In this document: piece by piece, positions 28,964 through 39,362 of the stretch | Layout of the letters: each line of letters begins with the position of its first letter | How positions within the stretch are numbered: position 1 is the stretch's first letter | Source of the DNA: Rhodoplanes sp. Z2-YC6860 | Lineage (GTDB): Bacteria; Pseudomonadota; Alphaproteobacteria; Rhizobiales; Xanthobacteraceae | Direction of reading: 5' to 3' | Assembly (NCBI RefSeq): GCF_001579845.1 | Contig: NZ_CP007440.1 | Span: 1,926,001 to 1,990,000 of the forward strand | Length of the DNA stretch: 64,000 nucleotides | Position numbers and translations under genes: made by a program | The notes under the pieces: generated by a model | Told to the model about the DNA's origin: nothing | Databases searched by the model: none | The model's input: only the letters and a program-made list of their open reading frames with translations

Positions 28964-29090
28964 GGGGTTCTCCTGCGGATTAATTACATAACTTTCCTAT
29001 CTATTTGGCCGGTCGTGGTCAATAGGTAGCCGGGCTTGCGTCCACGCGCACCTTCGAGAATCATCCGAGTTGTCAGGAGATCCATTCCGC

Positions 29091-29582
29091 ATGCCTCGAA
29101 ACTCGCAGCTTGCGCCGCGTGACGGTCCCGACGATCTGCGCGAGTTCATTGCCGATTTATTTGCTGCCGCAGCAGGTATGCAGGCGTTACGCCGGGCGAT
29201 TGGGAAATCTGTTGGGCTCGGCAGCATGGAACTTGCCATCTTGCTGGCGCTTTGGCGTATGCGGCCGCGCAGTGATGTCGGAATCAAATTCTTGGCGGAG
29301 CATCTGCACGTCGCCGGTCCCCACATCACGGACGAAGTGTCGCGGCTGGTCCGTCGGAAGTACCTGCTGAAGGCCGCTGATCCGCTCGACAAACGCGCGG
29401 TCAATCTGCGCCTCACCGGCAAGGCATTGGCACTACTCGGCGCCGTTGCGCCGAACCTCGACAAGATCAATGCTCATCTGTTTGAGGGCGTCACGGCGCG
29501 CGATTTCCAGATTTTACGCTCGTCCTTCCAGCGCCTCATTCTGCGCAGCGCATCCGCCAAGGACTTGCTCGAGAGCGAGTGA
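29091..29582 (+). CDS. MarR-like winged-helix transcriptional regulator
   Basis: This 163-residue DNA-binding protein is read from the ATG at 29091, which has GGAG upstream; a TTG at 29070 would extend it by seven residues. The winged-helix core reads [40 protein letters not shown] (recognition helix) and [16 protein letters not shown] (wing). It is transcribed divergently from the HpaB-type operon, the usual layout for a regulator that senses an aromatic substrate. Confidence 0.82.
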   Translation: MPRNSQLAPRDGPDDLREFIADLFAAAAGMQALRRAIGKSVGLGSMELAILLALWRMRPRSDVGIKFLAEHLHVAGPHITDEVSRLVRRKYLLKAADPLDKRAVNLRLTGKALALLGAVAPNLDKINAHLFEGVTARDFQILRSSFQRLILRSASAKDLLESE

Positions 29583-29670
29583 GCGGCAAGGATTTCGCGC
29601 AACGAGGGCGCGGCTTGAGGCAAGCCTCCGCGAACGCTCCTTCAGAGGATCAATCGCCTCCCGCCGCCGC

Positions 29671-31113
29671 TCACCGCGGCAGCGACGTCGATCCCATCAG
29701 GAACTTGTCGATCGAATGGGCGCATTGCCGGCCCTCGCGGATCGCCCACACGACGAGAGATTGCCCGCGGCGCATGTCGCCTGCCGCGAACACCTTAGGT
29801 GTCGAAGTCTGATAGGCGAGCTGATCGGCCTTCACGTTGCCGCGCGGATCGAGCTCGACACCGAGCGACTTGATCATGCCGTCATGGACCGGATGCACGA
29901 AGCCCATTGCGAGCAGCACGAGATCGGCCTCGATCTCGAACTCCGTGCCGGGCACCGGCTGGAACTTGGCGTCGGCGCGGGCGCAATGCAGCTTCTTCAC
30001 CTGGCCGTTCTCGCCGGTGAACTTCGTGGTCAGCACCGCGAAGTCCCGGCTGACGCCTTCCTCGTGGCTTGACGAGGTGCGCAGCTTCAGTGGCCACAGC
30101 GGCCACGTGAGCGGCTTGTTCTCGTGTTCGGGCGGCTGCGGCATGATCTCGAAATTGGTGACCGACACCGCGCCCTGACGGATCGAGGTGCCGATGCAAT
30201 CGGAGCCGGTGTCGCCGCCGCCGATGACGACGACCTTCTTGCCGGTGGCCAGGATGGCCTCGGCCGTGCCGGGCGCCTCGCCGCTGACGCGGCGATTCTG
30301 CTGCGGCAGAAACTCCATCGCGAAGTGAATGCCCTTGAGCTCGCGGCCCGGGATCGGCAGGTCGCGGCCCTTCTCGGCGCCGCCGGTCAGCGCGACCGCG
30401 TCGTAGTCCTTCAGGAGCTTGTCGACCGGCAGATCGACGCCGACGTTGACGCCGTAGTGGAAGGTCACGCCCTCCGCTTCCATCTGCCGGACGCGCAGGT
30501 CGATGTTGCCCTTCTCCATCTTGAAGTCAGGAATGCCGTAGCGCATCAGGCCGCCGGCCTTGGCGAACTTCTCGTAGAGATGCACGTCGTGGCCGGCGCG
30601 CGCGAGTTGCTGCGCGCAGGCCATGCCGGCCGGACCCGAACCGATCACGGCGACCTTCTTGCCGGTCTTCGGGCCGTAGCTCTCTGGCTTCAGCCCCGCC
30701 GCGATCGCGCGGTCGGCGATCTCGCATTCGATGGTTTTGATGGTGACCGGATTGTCGTCGATGTTGAGCGTGCAGGACGCCTCGCATGGCGCCGGGCAGA
30801 CGCGGCCGGTCACTTCCGGGAAGTTGTTGGTCGAGTGCAGATTGCGCGCGGCTTCTTCCCAGTTGCCGGTGTAGACGAGGTCGTTCCAGTCCGGGATCTG
30901 GTTGTTCACCGGGCAGCCGGTCGGCTGGTTGGTGATGGTGTTGGTGCCGTGGCAGTAGGGCACGCCGCAATTCATGCAGCGCGCCGCCTGCTCCCGGATG
31001 TCCTTTTCCGGAAGCGGCAGCACGAACTCATTGTAGTTGCGAATCCGCTCTTCGACCGGACGGTAGTCGCGGTCGTTGCGGTCGAACTCGAGAAATCCTG
31101 TGACTTTACCCAT
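29671..31113 (-). CDS. gltD: glutamate synthase small subunit
   Basis: This 480-residue NADPH-dependent electron-input subunit of glutamate synthase follows gltB by only six bases. The N-terminal iron-sulfur domain has the cysteine groups [20 protein letters not shown] and [10 protein letters not shown]. The FAD site is [20 protein letters not shown] and the NADPH site [20 protein letters not shown]. It passes electrons to the FMN of GltB in the reaction glutamine + 2-oxoglutarate to two glutamates. The length is normal. Confidence 0.95.
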   Translation of the reverse strand: MGKVTGFLEFDRNDRDYRPVEERIRNYNEFVLPLPEKDIREQAARCMNCGVPYCHGTNTITNQPTGCPVNNQIPDWNDLVYTGNWEEAARNLHSTNNFPEVTGRVCPAPCEASCTLNIDDNPVTIKTIECEIADRAIAAGLKPESYGPKTGKKVAVIGSGPAGMACAQQLARAGHDVHLYEKFAKAGGLMRYGIPDFKMEKGNIDLRVRQMEAEGVTFHYGVNVGVDLPVDKLLKDYDAVALTGGAEKGRDLPIPGRELKGIHFAMEFLPQQNRRVSGEAPGTAEAILATGKKVVVIGGGDTGSDCIGTSIRQGAVSVTNFEIMPQPPEHENKPLTWPLWPLKLRTSSSHEEGVSRDFAVLTTKFTGENGQVKKLHCARADAKFQPVPGTEFEIEADLVLLAMGFVHPVHDGMIKSLGVELDPRGNVKADQLAYQTSTPKVFAAGDMRRGQSLVVWAIREGRQCAHSIDKFLMGSTSLPR

Positions 31114-31119
31114 CGATCT

Positions 31120-34100
31120 CTACGCGCGCGCAAGCTTTGGTTTGTCGGCCTCGGCAGCTTCGGCCGCCTTCAATTCAGCGAGAGCGCGGCGGTACTCGAC
31201 CGGCATCACTTTGCGGAATTTCGGCAGATAGTTCTTCCAGTCGGCGAGGATGTCGGCGGCCCGCTTGGAGCCGGTGAAGCGGGCATGCCGCGTGATGAGG
31301 ATACGCAGCCGCTCAGCGTCGAAGCTCGTCATGTCGGCCGTGATGTCGACGCGGCCATGGGCTTCGAGATCGTTGATGTGGCCGTATTCCTTCTGGCTGA
31401 TCTCTTCCTCGGCAGGGACCGGCTCGAGTTCGACCATCGCGAGGTTGCAGCGCTTCTCGAACGTGCCGTCCTCGTCGAGCACATAGGCGATGCCGCCCGA
31501 CATGCCAGCCGCGAAGTTGCGGCCGGTCGGGCCGATCACGACGACGATGCCGCCGGTCATGTATTCGCAGCCATGGTCGCCGGTGCCCTCCACCACGACA
31601 GTGGCGCCGGAGTTGCGCACCGCGAAGCGTTCGCCGGCGATGCCGCGGAAATAAGCCTCGCCGCTGATCGCGCCGTACAGCACGGTGTTGCCGACGATGA
31701 TCGACTCCTCCGGCACGATGCCGGAGTCGGCCGTCGGGCGCACGATGATGCGTCCGCCGGACAGGCCCTTGCCGACATAATCGTTGCCTTCGCCTTCGAG
31801 GTCGAAGGTCACGCCCTTGGCGAGGAACGCGCCAAAACTTTGCCCCGCAGTGCCCTTGAGGCTGACGTGGATGGTGTCGTCTGGCAGGCCGGTATGGCCG
31901 TAGCGCTTGGCGACTTCGCCCGACAGCATCGCGCCCGCGGTGCGGTCGATGTTCCTGATCGCCTGCGTGAGCCGCACCGGCGCGCCGCGATCGAGCGCGG
32001 CCTGTGCACCCGCGATCATCTTGCGGTCGATGATGTCGTGGATTTTGTGCTTCTGCGTCTCGCTCCGGTAGATGCCGACATTGTCCGGCGCCACCGGCTT
32101 GGTGAACAGCTTCGAGAAGTCGAGGCCCTTGGCCTTCCAGTGCTCGATCACCTTGCGCTGGTCGAGCATCTGCATCTGGCCGATCATCTCGTCGAAGGTG
32201 CGATAGCCCATGGCGGCCATGATCTCGCGCACCTCTTCGGCGACGAAGAAGAAGAAGTTGATGACGTGCTCGGGCTGGCCGGTGAAGCGTGCGCGCAGCA
32301 CCGGGTCCTGGGTGGCGACGCCGACCGGACAAGTGTTGAGATGGCACTTGCGCATCATGATGCAGCCGGCCGCGATCAACGGCGCGGTCGAGAAACCGAA
32401 CTCGTCGGCGCCGAGCAGCGCGCCGATCACGACGTCGCGGCCGGTGCGGATGCCGCCGTCGACCTGCACGGCGATGCGGCTGCGGAGCCGATTGGCGACC
32501 AGCGTCTGGTGGGTTTCGGCGAGGCCGATTTCCCAAGGTGAGCCGGCATGCTTCAGCGAGGTGAGGGGGCTCGCGCCGGTGCCGCCTTCGAAGCCCGAAA
32601 TGGTGACGTGATCGGACATCGCCTTGGACACGCCGGCCGCGACGGTGCCGACGCCCACTTCCGAGACGAGCTTCACCGAGACGTCGGCGGTCGGATTGAC
32701 GTTCTTCAGGTCGAAGATCAGCTGCGCGAGATCTTCGATCGAATAGATGTCGTGATGCGGCGGCGGCGAAATCAGACCCACGCCCGGCGTCGAGTTGCGC
32801 ACCTTGGCGATGGCCTTGTCGACCTTGTGGCCGGGGAGCTGTCCGCCTTCGCCGGGCTTGGCGCCCTGCGCCATCTTGATCTGCATCATGTCGGAGTTGA
32901 CGAGATACTCCGCGTTGACGCCGAAGCGGCCCGAGGCGACCTGCTTGATCGCCGAGCGCATGCTGTCGCCGTTCGGCAGCGGCTTGAAGCGGTCGGGCTC
33001 CTCGCCGCCTTCGCCGGTGTTCGACTTGCCGCCGATCCGGTTCATGGCGATGGCGAGCGTGGTGTGCGCTTCGCGCGAAATCGAGCCGAACGACATGGCG
33101 CCGGTGGCGAAGCGCTTCACGATGCTCTTGGCGGGCTCGACCTCGTCGAGCGGCACCGGCTTGCGGCCGTCTTCCTCGGCGCCCTTCACGCGGAACAGGC
33201 CGCGGATCGTGACCAGCGTGTCCTGCTCGTTGAGGATCTTGGCGAAGGCGCGGTACTTCTCCTGCGAGTTGGCGCGCGTCGCGTGCTGCAAGGTCGAGAC
33301 CGTGGTGGCGGTCCAGACGTGATCCTCGCCACGCACGCGCACGGCATATTCGCCGCCGACGTCGAGCATGGTCTTGAAGATCGGCGAGTCGCCGAAAGCG
33401 TCGCGATGGCGGCGCACGGCCTCCTCGGCGATCTCGGTCAGGCCGACGCCCTCGATGCGGGTCGCAGTGCCGGTGAAATAACGGTCGACGAAATCGGCCT
33501 TGAGGCCGACGGCATCGAAGATCTGCGCGCCGCAGTACGATTGATAGGTCGAGATGCCCATCTTGGACATCACCTTGAGCAGGCCCTTGTCGATCGCCTT
33601 GATGTAGCGCTTGACGATTTCCTTCTTGTCGAGCTTGCCGGGCAGTTCGGCATGCATCGCAATCAGCGTCTCAAAGGCGAGATACGGATTGATCGCTTCG
33701 GCGCCGTAGCCCGCGAGGCAGCCGAAATGGTGCACCTCGCGCGGCTCGGCCGACTCGACGACCAGACCCACGGACGTGCGCAGGCCCTGCCGGATCAGGT
33801 GATGATGCACCGCCGCGCATGCGAGCAGCGAAGGCATCGGCACGCGGTCGCTGCCGGCCTTGCGGTCCGACAGGATGATGATGTTGATGCCGTCGCGCAC
33901 GGCCTTCTCGGCCGAGGCGCACAGCGCATCGAGCGCCGGCGTGAGCCCTGCGGCGCCGCGATCGGCCGGCCAGGTGGTGTCGAGCGTGATCGACTTGAAC
34001 GGATTGTCGGCGACGTCGGTGATGGCGCGGATCTTCTCCAGGTCCTCGTTGGTGAGGATCGGCTGGCGCACTTCCAGGCGCTTGCTGCGCGACGTGCCTT

Positions 34101-35874
34101 CGAGATCGAACAGGTTCGGCCGCGGCCCGATGATCGAGACGAGGCTCATGACGATCTCTTCGCGGATCGGATCGATCGGCGGGTTCGTCACCTGAGCGAA
34201 ATTCTGCTTGAAGTAGGTGAAGAGAAGCTTGGCCTTGTCCGACAGCGCCGAGATCGGCGTGTCGGTGCCCATCGAGCCCACGGCCTCTTCGCCTTGCGCC
34301 GCCATCGGCGTCATCAGGATCTTCACGTCTTCCTGGGTGTAGCCGAACATCTGCTGCCGATCGAGCAGCGCGAGGTTAGAGATCGGCGCGGCATCGGCCG
34401 CGGCCGGCATCTCTTCCAGGACGATCTGGGTCTTCTCAAGCCAGGCCTTGTACGGATGGCTCTTGGCGAGCTGCGCCTTGATCTCGTCGTCGGGAATGAG
34501 GCGGCCTTGTTGCAAGTCGACAAGCAGCATCTTGCCGGGCTGCAGGCGCCACTTGCGCACGATGTCCTTCTCCGGGATCGGCAGCACGCCCATCTCGGAG
34601 GCCATGATGATGCGGTCGTCGCGGGTGATCAGGTAGCGCGCCGGCCGCAGGCCGTTGCGGTCGAGCGTCGCGCCGATCTGGCGGCCGTCGGTGAAGGCGA
34701 GCGCCGCCGGACCGTCCCACGGCTCCATCAGGGCGGCGTTGTATTCGTAGAACGCGCGGCGCTCCTCATCCATGAGCGGATTGCCCGCCCAGGCCTCGGG
34801 CACCATCATCATCATGGCGTGCGCGAGCGAGTAACCGCCCTGCACCAGGAATTCGAGCGCGTTGTCGAAGCAGGCGGTGTCGGACTGGCCCTCGTAGGAG
34901 ATCGGCCAGAGCTTCGAGATGTCGTTGCCGTAAAGCTCCGACGACACCGAGGCTTGCCGCGCCGCCATCCAGTTGTTGTTGCCGCGCAGCGTGTTGATCT
35001 CGCCGTTGTGCGCGATCATCCGGTACGGATGCGACAGCGACCAGGTCGGGAACGTGTTGGTCGAGAACCGCTGGTGAACGAGCGCCAGCGCGCTTTCGAA
35101 GTCCGGCTCGTGCAGATCCGGATAGTAGGTGCCGAGCTGGTCGGCGAGGAACATGCCCTTGTAGATGATGGTGCGGCAGGAGATCGACACCGGGTAATAG
35201 CCCGACAGCCGCCGCTCGATCTGCTTGTAGATCGCGGCCGAGATCGCCTTGCGCATGATGTAGAGCTTGCGCTCGAACTCGTCCTCGCTGAGCTTCTTTT
35301 GACCCTTCCCAATGAAAACTTGCATGTGGAAGGGTTCGGTCGGCTTCACGGTTTCGCCGAGCGTCGAATTGTCGACCGGGATGTCGCTGCGCCAGCCGAG
35401 CACCTGCAGGCCTTCTTGCGCCGCCACCTGCTCGTAGACCTTGCAGACCTGCTCGCGGCGTTCGGCGTCGCGCGGCATGAACAGCACGCCGATGCCGTAT
35501 TCGCCGGGCGCCGGCAGCGTGATGCCGAGGTCCTTGGCCTTGCGGGCGAAGAACTTGTGCGGGATCTGCGTCAGGATGCCGGCGCCGTCGCCGGCGCGCG
35601 GATCGGCGCCGACCGCGCCGCGGTGCTCGAGGTTGCAGAGGATCTGCAGCGCGTCTTCGACGATCTGGTGCGACTTGCGGCCCTTGATGTCGGCGATGAA
35701 GCCGACGCCGCAGGAATCCTTGTCGTTGCGCGGATCATAAAGCCCCTGCGCATCGGGCACGCCCGGATCGGCGCTGTCGCGATACTCCAGCCGTGCGTCG
35801 ACCGGCGCGCTCAACGCGGCGCCTTCGCGCATGCTCTCTGTGAGCATAATCTTGTGATCGCGGTTCTCGCTCAT
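31120..35874 (-). CDS. gltB: glutamate synthase large subunit
   Basis: This 1584-residue large subunit starts at the ATG at 35874 ([10 protein letters not shown]); an in-frame ATG at 35940 is less likely. The N-terminal class II glutaminase domain starts at the Cys of [16 protein letters not shown] after a propeptide of about 54 residues, which should be removed. The FMN/synthase domain holds [10 protein letters not shown] and [15 protein letters not shown]. The 3Fe-4S cysteines are in [15 protein letters not shown]. The C-terminal beta-helix has the repeated GxxxG pattern ([16 protein letters not shown]). With gltD it forms the main ammonium-assimilation operon. Confidence 0.95.
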   Translation of the reverse strand: MSENRDHKIMLTESMREGAALSAPVDARLEYRDSADPGVPDAQGLYDPRNDKDSCGVGFIADIKGRKSHQIVEDALQILCNLEHRGAVGADPRAGDGAGILTQIPHKFFARKAKDLGITLPAPGEYGIGVLFMPRDAERREQVCKVYEQVAAQEGLQVLGWRSDIPVDNSTLGETVKPTEPFHMQVFIGKGQKKLSEDEFERKLYIMRKAISAAIYKQIERRLSGYYPVSISCRTIIYKGMFLADQLGTYYPDLHEPDFESALALVHQRFSTNTFPTWSLSHPYRMIAHNGEINTLRGNNNWMAARQASVSSELYGNDISKLWPISYEGQSDTACFDNALEFLVQGGYSLAHAMMMMVPEAWAGNPLMDEERRAFYEYNAALMEPWDGPAALAFTDGRQIGATLDRNGLRPARYLITRDDRIIMASEMGVLPIPEKDIVRKWRLQPGKMLLVDLQQGRLIPDDEIKAQLAKSHPYKAWLEKTQIVLEEMPAAADAAPISNLALLDRQQMFGYTQEDVKILMTPMAAQGEEAVGSMGTDTPISALSDKAKLLFTYFKQNFAQVTNPPIDPIREEIVMSLVSIIGPRPNLFDLEGTSRSKRLEVRQPILTNEDLEKIRAITDVADNPFKSITLDTTWPADRGAAGLTPALDALCASAEKAVRDGINIIILSDRKAGSDRVPMPSLLACAAVHHHLIRQGLRTSVGLVVESAEPREVHHFGCLAGYGAEAINPYLAFETLIAMHAELPGKLDKKEIVKRYIKAIDKGLLKVMSKMGISTYQSYCGAQIFDAVGLKADFVDRYFTGTATRIEGVGLTEIAEEAVRRHRDAFGDSPIFKTMLDVGGEYAVRVRGEDHVWTATTVSTLQHATRANSQEKYRAFAKILNEQDTLVTIRGLFRVKGAEEDGRKPVPLDEVEPAKSIVKRFATGAMSFGSISREAHTTLAIAMNRIGGKSNTGEGGEEPDRFKPLPNGDSMRSAIKQVASGRFGVNAEYLVNSDMMQIKMAQGAKPGEGGQLPGHKVDKAIAKVRNSTPGVGLISPPPHHDIYSIEDLAQLIFDLKNVNPTADVSVKLVSEVGVGTVAAGVSKAMSDHVTISGFEGGTGASPLTSLKHAGSPWEIGLAETHQTLVANRLRSRIAVQVDGGIRTGRDVVIGALLGADEFGFSTAPLIAAGCIMMRKCHLNTCPVGVATQDPVLRARFTGQPEHVINFFFFVAEEVREIMAAMGYRTFDEMIGQMQMLDQRKVIEHWKAKGLDFSKLFTKPVAPDNVGIYRSETQKHKIHDIIDRKMIAGAQAALDRGAPVRLTQAIRNIDRTAGAMLSGEVAKRYGHTGLPDDTIHVSLKGTAGQSFGAFLAKGVTFDLEGEGNDYVGKGLSGGRIIVRPTADSGIVPEESIIVGNTVLYGAISGEAYFRGIAGERFAVRNSGATVVVEGTGDHGCEYMTGGIVVVIGPTGRNFAAGMSGGIAYVLDEDGTFEKRCNLAMVELEPVPAEEEISQKEYGHINDLEAHGRVDITADMTSFDAERLRILITRHARFTGSKRAADILADWKNYLPKFRKVMPVEYRRALAELKAAEAAEADKPKLARA

Positions 35875-36235
35875 CGTCGTCGCTCTCACGCCCGGCCGCC
35901 CAGCGCCCTGATGGGCCTTTGCCGCCGACACACTTTCCACGTTTCCAGCGCAGGTGGGCGCTGGCTCAAGCGAAGCTCAATTGAGGGCAGTCTCCGCGCG
36001 GCCGCTCGCCGTCATCTCGCGCCCGCCGATCATTTTCAGCGTCGTTTGATGCACGCGCAAGCGTAATAGTGCGTTGCGAAACACCGCCCCAAGATTGGGG
36101 TTCCGTCATTGGGGTCCGCGCTGCCCGCGCTGACGCCAATTGGGACAGCAATACTGTCCTATAAAAATAACAATTGCAAATCCTTCGTACAGGGGCATGC
36201 CGAGAATTTCACGTTCCGGCCCGCCCGCCCACATA
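35875..36235. other. 361-base leader region of gltB
   Basis: No gene is seen here. The region should hold the gltBD promoter on the minus strand. A short inverted repeat, GGACAG / CTGTCC (36143-36159), and CCCCAAGATTGGGG (about 36087-36100) are visible. Neither has a uridine run, so they may be operator sites or the end of the neighbouring transcript. Confidence 0.4.
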
Positions 36236-36889
36236 TTATTGCGCGGGCCCCTTTTTGGCCGGCTGCCCGAGCCAGCTCCGAAGTTCCGCGTTTTCGGCCT
36301 CAAGCGCCGCGATCCGGTCGCGCAAGCCGGCCACGGCGCCCGCGACGTCCGCCTCCGAATAGCGCGCCGTGATGTGCTGCGAGCAGTTCACGTCCCAGGC
36401 CTCGACCGTGAACAGGATGGCGCGCTCGGGCCGCGCCCGGTAACCCGGATCGACCAGCTTTTCCATCAGCGCCGGGTCGTTCTCGACCACCCGCGCGCGG
36501 CCCCAGACCTTGACCCGCCGGCGGTTGGCGAAATCGAGCAGGAAGAGATAGGCGTGGTCGTTGCCTTCCAGGTTGCTGATCGTGATGTACTGCTTGTTGC
36601 CGGCGTAGTCGGCGAAGCCGAGCGTCTTGTCGTCCAGCACCTTGATGAAGCCCTTCGGCCCGCCGCGGTGCTGGATATAAGGAGCGCCCTCCGCCGAGAC
36701 GGTCGCAAGGAACGCGGTGTCGAGTTCGGCGATGAAGCCCCTGAGATCCGGCGTCACGCGATCCGGAAAGCCGGAAGCGATCTTGCGGGCATAGCCCTGG
36801 GCCGAGCCGCGCGCGGCCATCGCGCGCTGGGCGGCGGGGGTGAAGACGATCTCGGTGTTGGCGCCTTGCGCGGTGGCGGTCTGGGACAT
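36236..36889 (-). CDS. pyridoxamine 5'-phosphate oxidase-fold flavoprotein
   Basis: This 217-residue protein is read from the ATG at 36889, which has GGGAGGAC ahead of it. The split-barrel FMN-binding fold shows ELDTAFLATVSAEGAPYIQH, FADYAGNKQYITISNLEGND and KVWGRARVVEND. It ends in a leucine-rich coiled segment (LRDRIAALEAENAELRSWLG) that could mediate dimerisation. The cofactor may be FMN or F420; the substrate is unknown. It is divergent from a LysR-type gene, with a perfect palindrome between them. Confidence 0.85.
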   Translation of the reverse strand: MSQTATAQGANTEIVFTPAAQRAMAARGSAQGYARKIASGFPDRVTPDLRGFIAELDTAFLATVSAEGAPYIQHRGGPKGFIKVLDDKTLGFADYAGNKQYITISNLEGNDHAYLFLLDFANRRRVKVWGRARVVENDPALMEKLVDPGYRARPERAILFTVEAWDVNCSQHITARYSEADVAGAVAGLRDRIAALEAENAELRSWLGQPAKKGPAQ

Positions 36890-36947
36890 GACAAAGTCCT
36901 CCCATTGGGTTCCGGAACGCAATGTGGATCGCTTCATCGAACGATAG

Positions 36948-36971
36948 AATAAGTTGCCTTGGCAATTTATT
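36948..36971. promoter_or_regulatory. 24-base palindrome, probable LysR-regulator operator
   Basis: AATAA-g-TTGCC-tt-GGCAA-t-TTATT is symmetric in all ten paired positions. It lies in the 100-base gap between divergent flavoprotein and LysR genes, 18 bases before the LysR start. The symmetry, AT-rich ends and position fit an autoregulatory operator shared by both genes. Confidence 0.65.
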
Positions 36972-36989
36972 ATTCCGTATTATGAAATA

Positions 36990-37904
36990 ATGGATCGGGT
37001 CGACAACATCGTGGTGTTCGCCGAGGTCGCCGGGCAGCGCAGTTTCACGGCGGCCGCGCGGAAGCTCAACCGCTCGCCCGCCGCCGTGACCCGGGCCGTG
37101 GCCGAGCTCGAAGCCCGCCTCGGCGTCCGCCTGCTCAACCGCACCACCCGCGCCGTCAGCATGACCGAAGCCGGCCAGCGCTTTCTCGCCGGCGCCGAGC
37201 GCGTGCTCGCCGACCTCGATGAGATCGAGCGGGCCGCGGCCGGGCAGGGCGAGGCGCCGCGCGGCGAACTGCGGGTCACGGCGCCCATCGCGTTCGGCCG
37301 GCTTCATGTGCTGCCGCTGGTCACCGGCTTTCTCGAACGCTTTCCCGAGGTCGTGATCCGCTTCGCGCTGATCGACCGGCCCGTGGACCTGGTCGACGAA
37401 GGCTTCGATGTCGCGATCCGCATCGGCGAATTGCCCGACACCTCGGCGATTGCCACGCGTGTGGGAGTGGTGCGCCGTGTGGTGGTCGCAGCGCCCGCGT
37501 ATCTCGACCGGCACGGGCGGCCGGATGTGCCCGACGATCTTGCGCGTCACGACATCATCGGCTTCGCCGGGATCGACAGCGTCGTGCGCTGGAATTTTAC
37601 CGGCAATATCGAAACGCCGATCAAGCCTCGGCTGATGGTCAACACCGCGGAGGCGGCGATCGACGCTGCGACTGCAGGCTTCGGCATCACGCGTCTCTTG
37701 AGCTATCAGGCCAACGATGCGCTCGCTGATCGCACGCTGGTGCGGCTCCTGCGTGAGTATGAGCCGCCGGCGATTCCGATCCACCTGATCTATCCCGATG
37801 GCCGGCATCCGCCGCCGAAGCTTCGCGCCTTCGTCGACCATGTCGCGCCGCTGCTTCGGCAACGCTGCGAGCGGATCGCGCGCTCGCTCGGCGACGAGGC
37901 TTAG
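36990..37904 (+). CDS. LysR-family transcriptional regulator
   Basis: This 304-residue regulator has an N-terminal winged helix with GQRSFTAAARKLNRSPAAVT (recognition helix), then RLLNRTTRAVSMTEAGQRFL. The effector-binding domain starts GELRVTAPIAFGRLHVLPLV, typical of the LysR substrate domain. The start is set at the ATG of MDRVDNIVVFAEVA. It is divergent from the flavoprotein gene and very likely controls it and itself through the palindrome between them. The effector is unknown. Confidence 0.92.
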   Translation: MDRVDNIVVFAEVAGQRSFTAAARKLNRSPAAVTRAVAELEARLGVRLLNRTTRAVSMTEAGQRFLAGAERVLADLDEIERAAAGQGEAPRGELRVTAPIAFGRLHVLPLVTGFLERFPEVVIRFALIDRPVDLVDEGFDVAIRIGELPDTSAIATRVGVVRRVVVAAPAYLDRHGRPDVPDDLARHDIIGFAGIDSVVRWNFTGNIETPIKPRLMVNTAEAAIDAATAGFGITRLLSYQANDALADRTLVRLLREYEPPAIPIHLIYPDGRHPPPKLRAFVDHVAPLLRQRCERIARSLGDEA

Positions 37905-38020
37905 GTCATTCGCGGCAGCGAACGGACATGAAGCAGGAAGCCGTTCCGCACTGGAGAAAAAAGCCCGGGCGCAGCCGCGATGAAATTTGAATGACAATCG
38001 GGCGGTGTGAAAAAAGCAAA

Positions 38021-38040
38021 GGCCCCGCCGCGGCGGGGCC
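38021..38040 (-). terminator. GC-rich palindrome with minus-strand T-run
   Basis: GGCCCCGCCGCGGCGGGGCC is a perfect 20-base palindrome. On the minus strand it runs into TTTGCTTTTTT, a good rho-independent terminator facing left. On the plus strand, after the LysR gene, it lacks the T-run. Confidence 0.65.
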
Positions 38041-38156
38041 AACTGGTCGAGAGGTGCTTCACTTCGCCAGCGGAACGATTGTAACAATACTTGATGCGCC
38101 AACGCGCCTTGCTCTTGTCTACGATAACACCATACAACATCGCCTATGGAGGTTTC

Positions 38157-38348
38157 ATGACAGAGCAATTCCGTTGTCCGTCCTGCCAGGCGCCGTACGC
38201 GGTTGTTCGCGTCGAAACCGATGAAAAAGAACAGCTCGGGCAGGTGAACTGCACGGAGTGCAGCTTTCCATTCTCCGCATACGAGAACGGAAGCATCCTC
38301 AAATATTTCAAGACCGCTTCCAGCAACGTACGGGCGCTTCGGAAATAA
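38157..38348 (+). CDS. small zinc-ribbon protein
   Basis: This is a 63-residue protein with a strong site (TGGAGGTTTC). Two knuckles, CPSC (residues 7-10) and CTEC (32-35), are spaced like a zinc ribbon. The rest is soluble and charged, with KEQLGQVNCTECSFPFSAYE. The function is unknown; such short ribbons are frequent in this bacterial group. Confidence 0.75.
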   Translation: MTEQFRCPSCQAPYAVVRVETDEKEQLGQVNCTECSFPFSAYENGSILKYFKTASSNVRALRK

Positions 38349-38471
38349 AAGCCCGCGCCCCGGTCACGCCTGCCATTTACCAAGACAACGGCCGAGCGGC
38401 CTCTGCGACTCGAAGAGGCGGCCTCAATCGACGGCCTCCCGTCCATTCGATCTCACAAAAATGATCCTGTC

Positions 38472-38735
38472 CTAGCGGCGCCGCGGATTCGCCGCGGGGT
38501 TGGCCGAACGTCCGGAGGCGTTCGTGCCGCCGCTCATGGCGCTGTTCGGATCGGATGTGTTGGCCCGGCCTGCTGCATCGAGACCGTTCGTGCGTCGGGT
38601 CCCTTGAGACCCCATCATCGGTGCGCTGTTTGGGTCGGTCGTGTTGGCGCGCCCCGGGCGGCCGCTGTTGCCGACGCTCTGCGCCATGGCTGCGGTCGTT
38701 GCGAGAGTCAGTGCGAGTGCAAGAATAGTTCTCAT
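38472..38735 (-). CDS. small secreted protein with internal repeat
   Basis: This is an 87-residue exported protein. The ATG follows GAAAGGAGCAACC and starts a signal peptide (MRTILALALTLATTAAMAQ). The mature part is disordered and low in hydrophobic residues. It has a repeated unit, GRANTTDPNSAPMM and GRANTSDPNSAMSG, plus a C-terminal Asn/Arg-rich tail. No family is recognised, and a periplasmic or surface role is only inferred. Confidence 0.7.
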   Translation of the reverse strand: MRTILALALTLATTAAMAQSVGNSGRPGRANTTDPNSAPMMGSQGTRRTNGLDAAGRANTSDPNSAMSGGTNASGRSANPAANPRRR

Positions 38736-38835
38736 GGTTGCTCCTTTCGACAAGAGGGCAACGGGTTGCGGGAGGCAGCGTTCCTGAGGAACCCATTCCG
38801 ATGTTGAAGGTTCTGCACGGGTCCGGAAGGCCGCC

Positions 38836-39009
38836 ATGCATCCAGAAATTCCTCGCGTCCTTTGCCCCAGCTGTGGCGAGATCATGCGGCTCTCGCGCAT
38901 CCATCCAGATGGAAACAACAAATCGGAAATGCTGTTCGTCTGTGATTGCGGCTTCAATTACCGGATGTCGACGCGCGCGCAACGCGAAGCCGAGGATGCC
39001 CAGTTTTGA
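38836..39009 (+). CDS. 57-residue zinc-ribbon micro-protein
   Basis: This reading frame starts at the ATG at 38836, eight bases after GGAAGG, and ends TGA at 39007. The product has CPSCGEIMRLSRIHPDG and later CDCGFNYR: two cysteine knuckles in a ribbon. It resembles the 50-residue protein at 46741 in the pattern CPxCGxxMxLxR, so the two look like distant relatives. Nothing is known of its role. It overlaps, on the other strand, an unlikely N-terminal extension of the neighbouring secreted protein. A T-rich stretch follows the stop. Confidence 0.65.
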   Translation: MHPEIPRVLCPSCGEIMRLSRIHPDGNNKSEMLFVCDCGFNYRMSTRAQREAEDAQF

Positions 39010-39092
39010 TTTTTTCTCTGATTTTTTTCTGGCCGCTCATCGGTGGCGCAGCGAGGCAGATGGGCAGCCAGGCAACTCGCTGAATCAGAAAA

Positions 39093-39126
39093 AGCCGCTG
39101 CGCTTTGTGCGAAAATCGCAGCGGCT
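39093..39126 (-). terminator. rho-independent terminator (minus strand)
   Basis: AGCCGCTGCG (39093-39102) pairs with CGCAGCGGCT (39117-39126), and the minus strand continues TTTTTCTG. It lies 12 bases beyond the stop of the Met-rich secreted protein gene. Confidence 0.75.
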
Positions 39127-39137
39127 CATCAACGGCG

Positions 39138-39362
39138 TTACATGCCGCGATGCATCATTTTTTTCTTCTTCATCATACGCATCTCTTTCTTGGTCATCTT
39201 TTTCTTCCCCATCATGCCGCCGCCGTGGGACATGCCGTTGTTCATTTGGCCATTCGTCATGCCCCCGTTCATCTGATTATCCGAATTCATGTTTTGAGCG
39301 TTGGCGGTTGTGGCCGCGAAGGTTGCGATGCTGGCTGCAGCGATGATTGTTAAAAGACGCAT
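39138..39362 (-). CDS. small secreted Met-, Lys- and Asn-rich protein
   Basis: This is a 74-residue exported protein with GTGGAGCTCCACT ahead of the ATG and a signal peptide (MRLLTIIAAASIATFAATTA then NAQ). The mature part of about 50 residues has 15 or more Met, many Asn and Gly (MNGGMTNGQMNNGMSHGGGM), and then a basic Met/Lys stretch ending KKKMMHRGM. Met-rich periplasmic peptides can bind Cu(I), but copper binding is only a guess here. It is divergent from the ECF sigma locus. Confidence 0.7.
   Translation of the reverse strand: MRLLTIIAAASIATFAATTANAQNMNSDNQMNGGMTNGQMNNGMSHGGGMMGKKKMTKKEMRMMKKKKMMHRGM

Noticed and set aside
30124-32541. 805-codon plus-strand open frame across gltD/gltB
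   Set aside because: Antisense shadow caused by high GC content; the composition (Arg, Asp, His, Leu) is that of a mirrored gene.
32548-36066. 1172-codon plus-strand open frame across gltB
   Set aside because: It is the antisense shadow of the unmistakable gltB gene, and its product is His/Arg/Ala-rich with no fold or motif.
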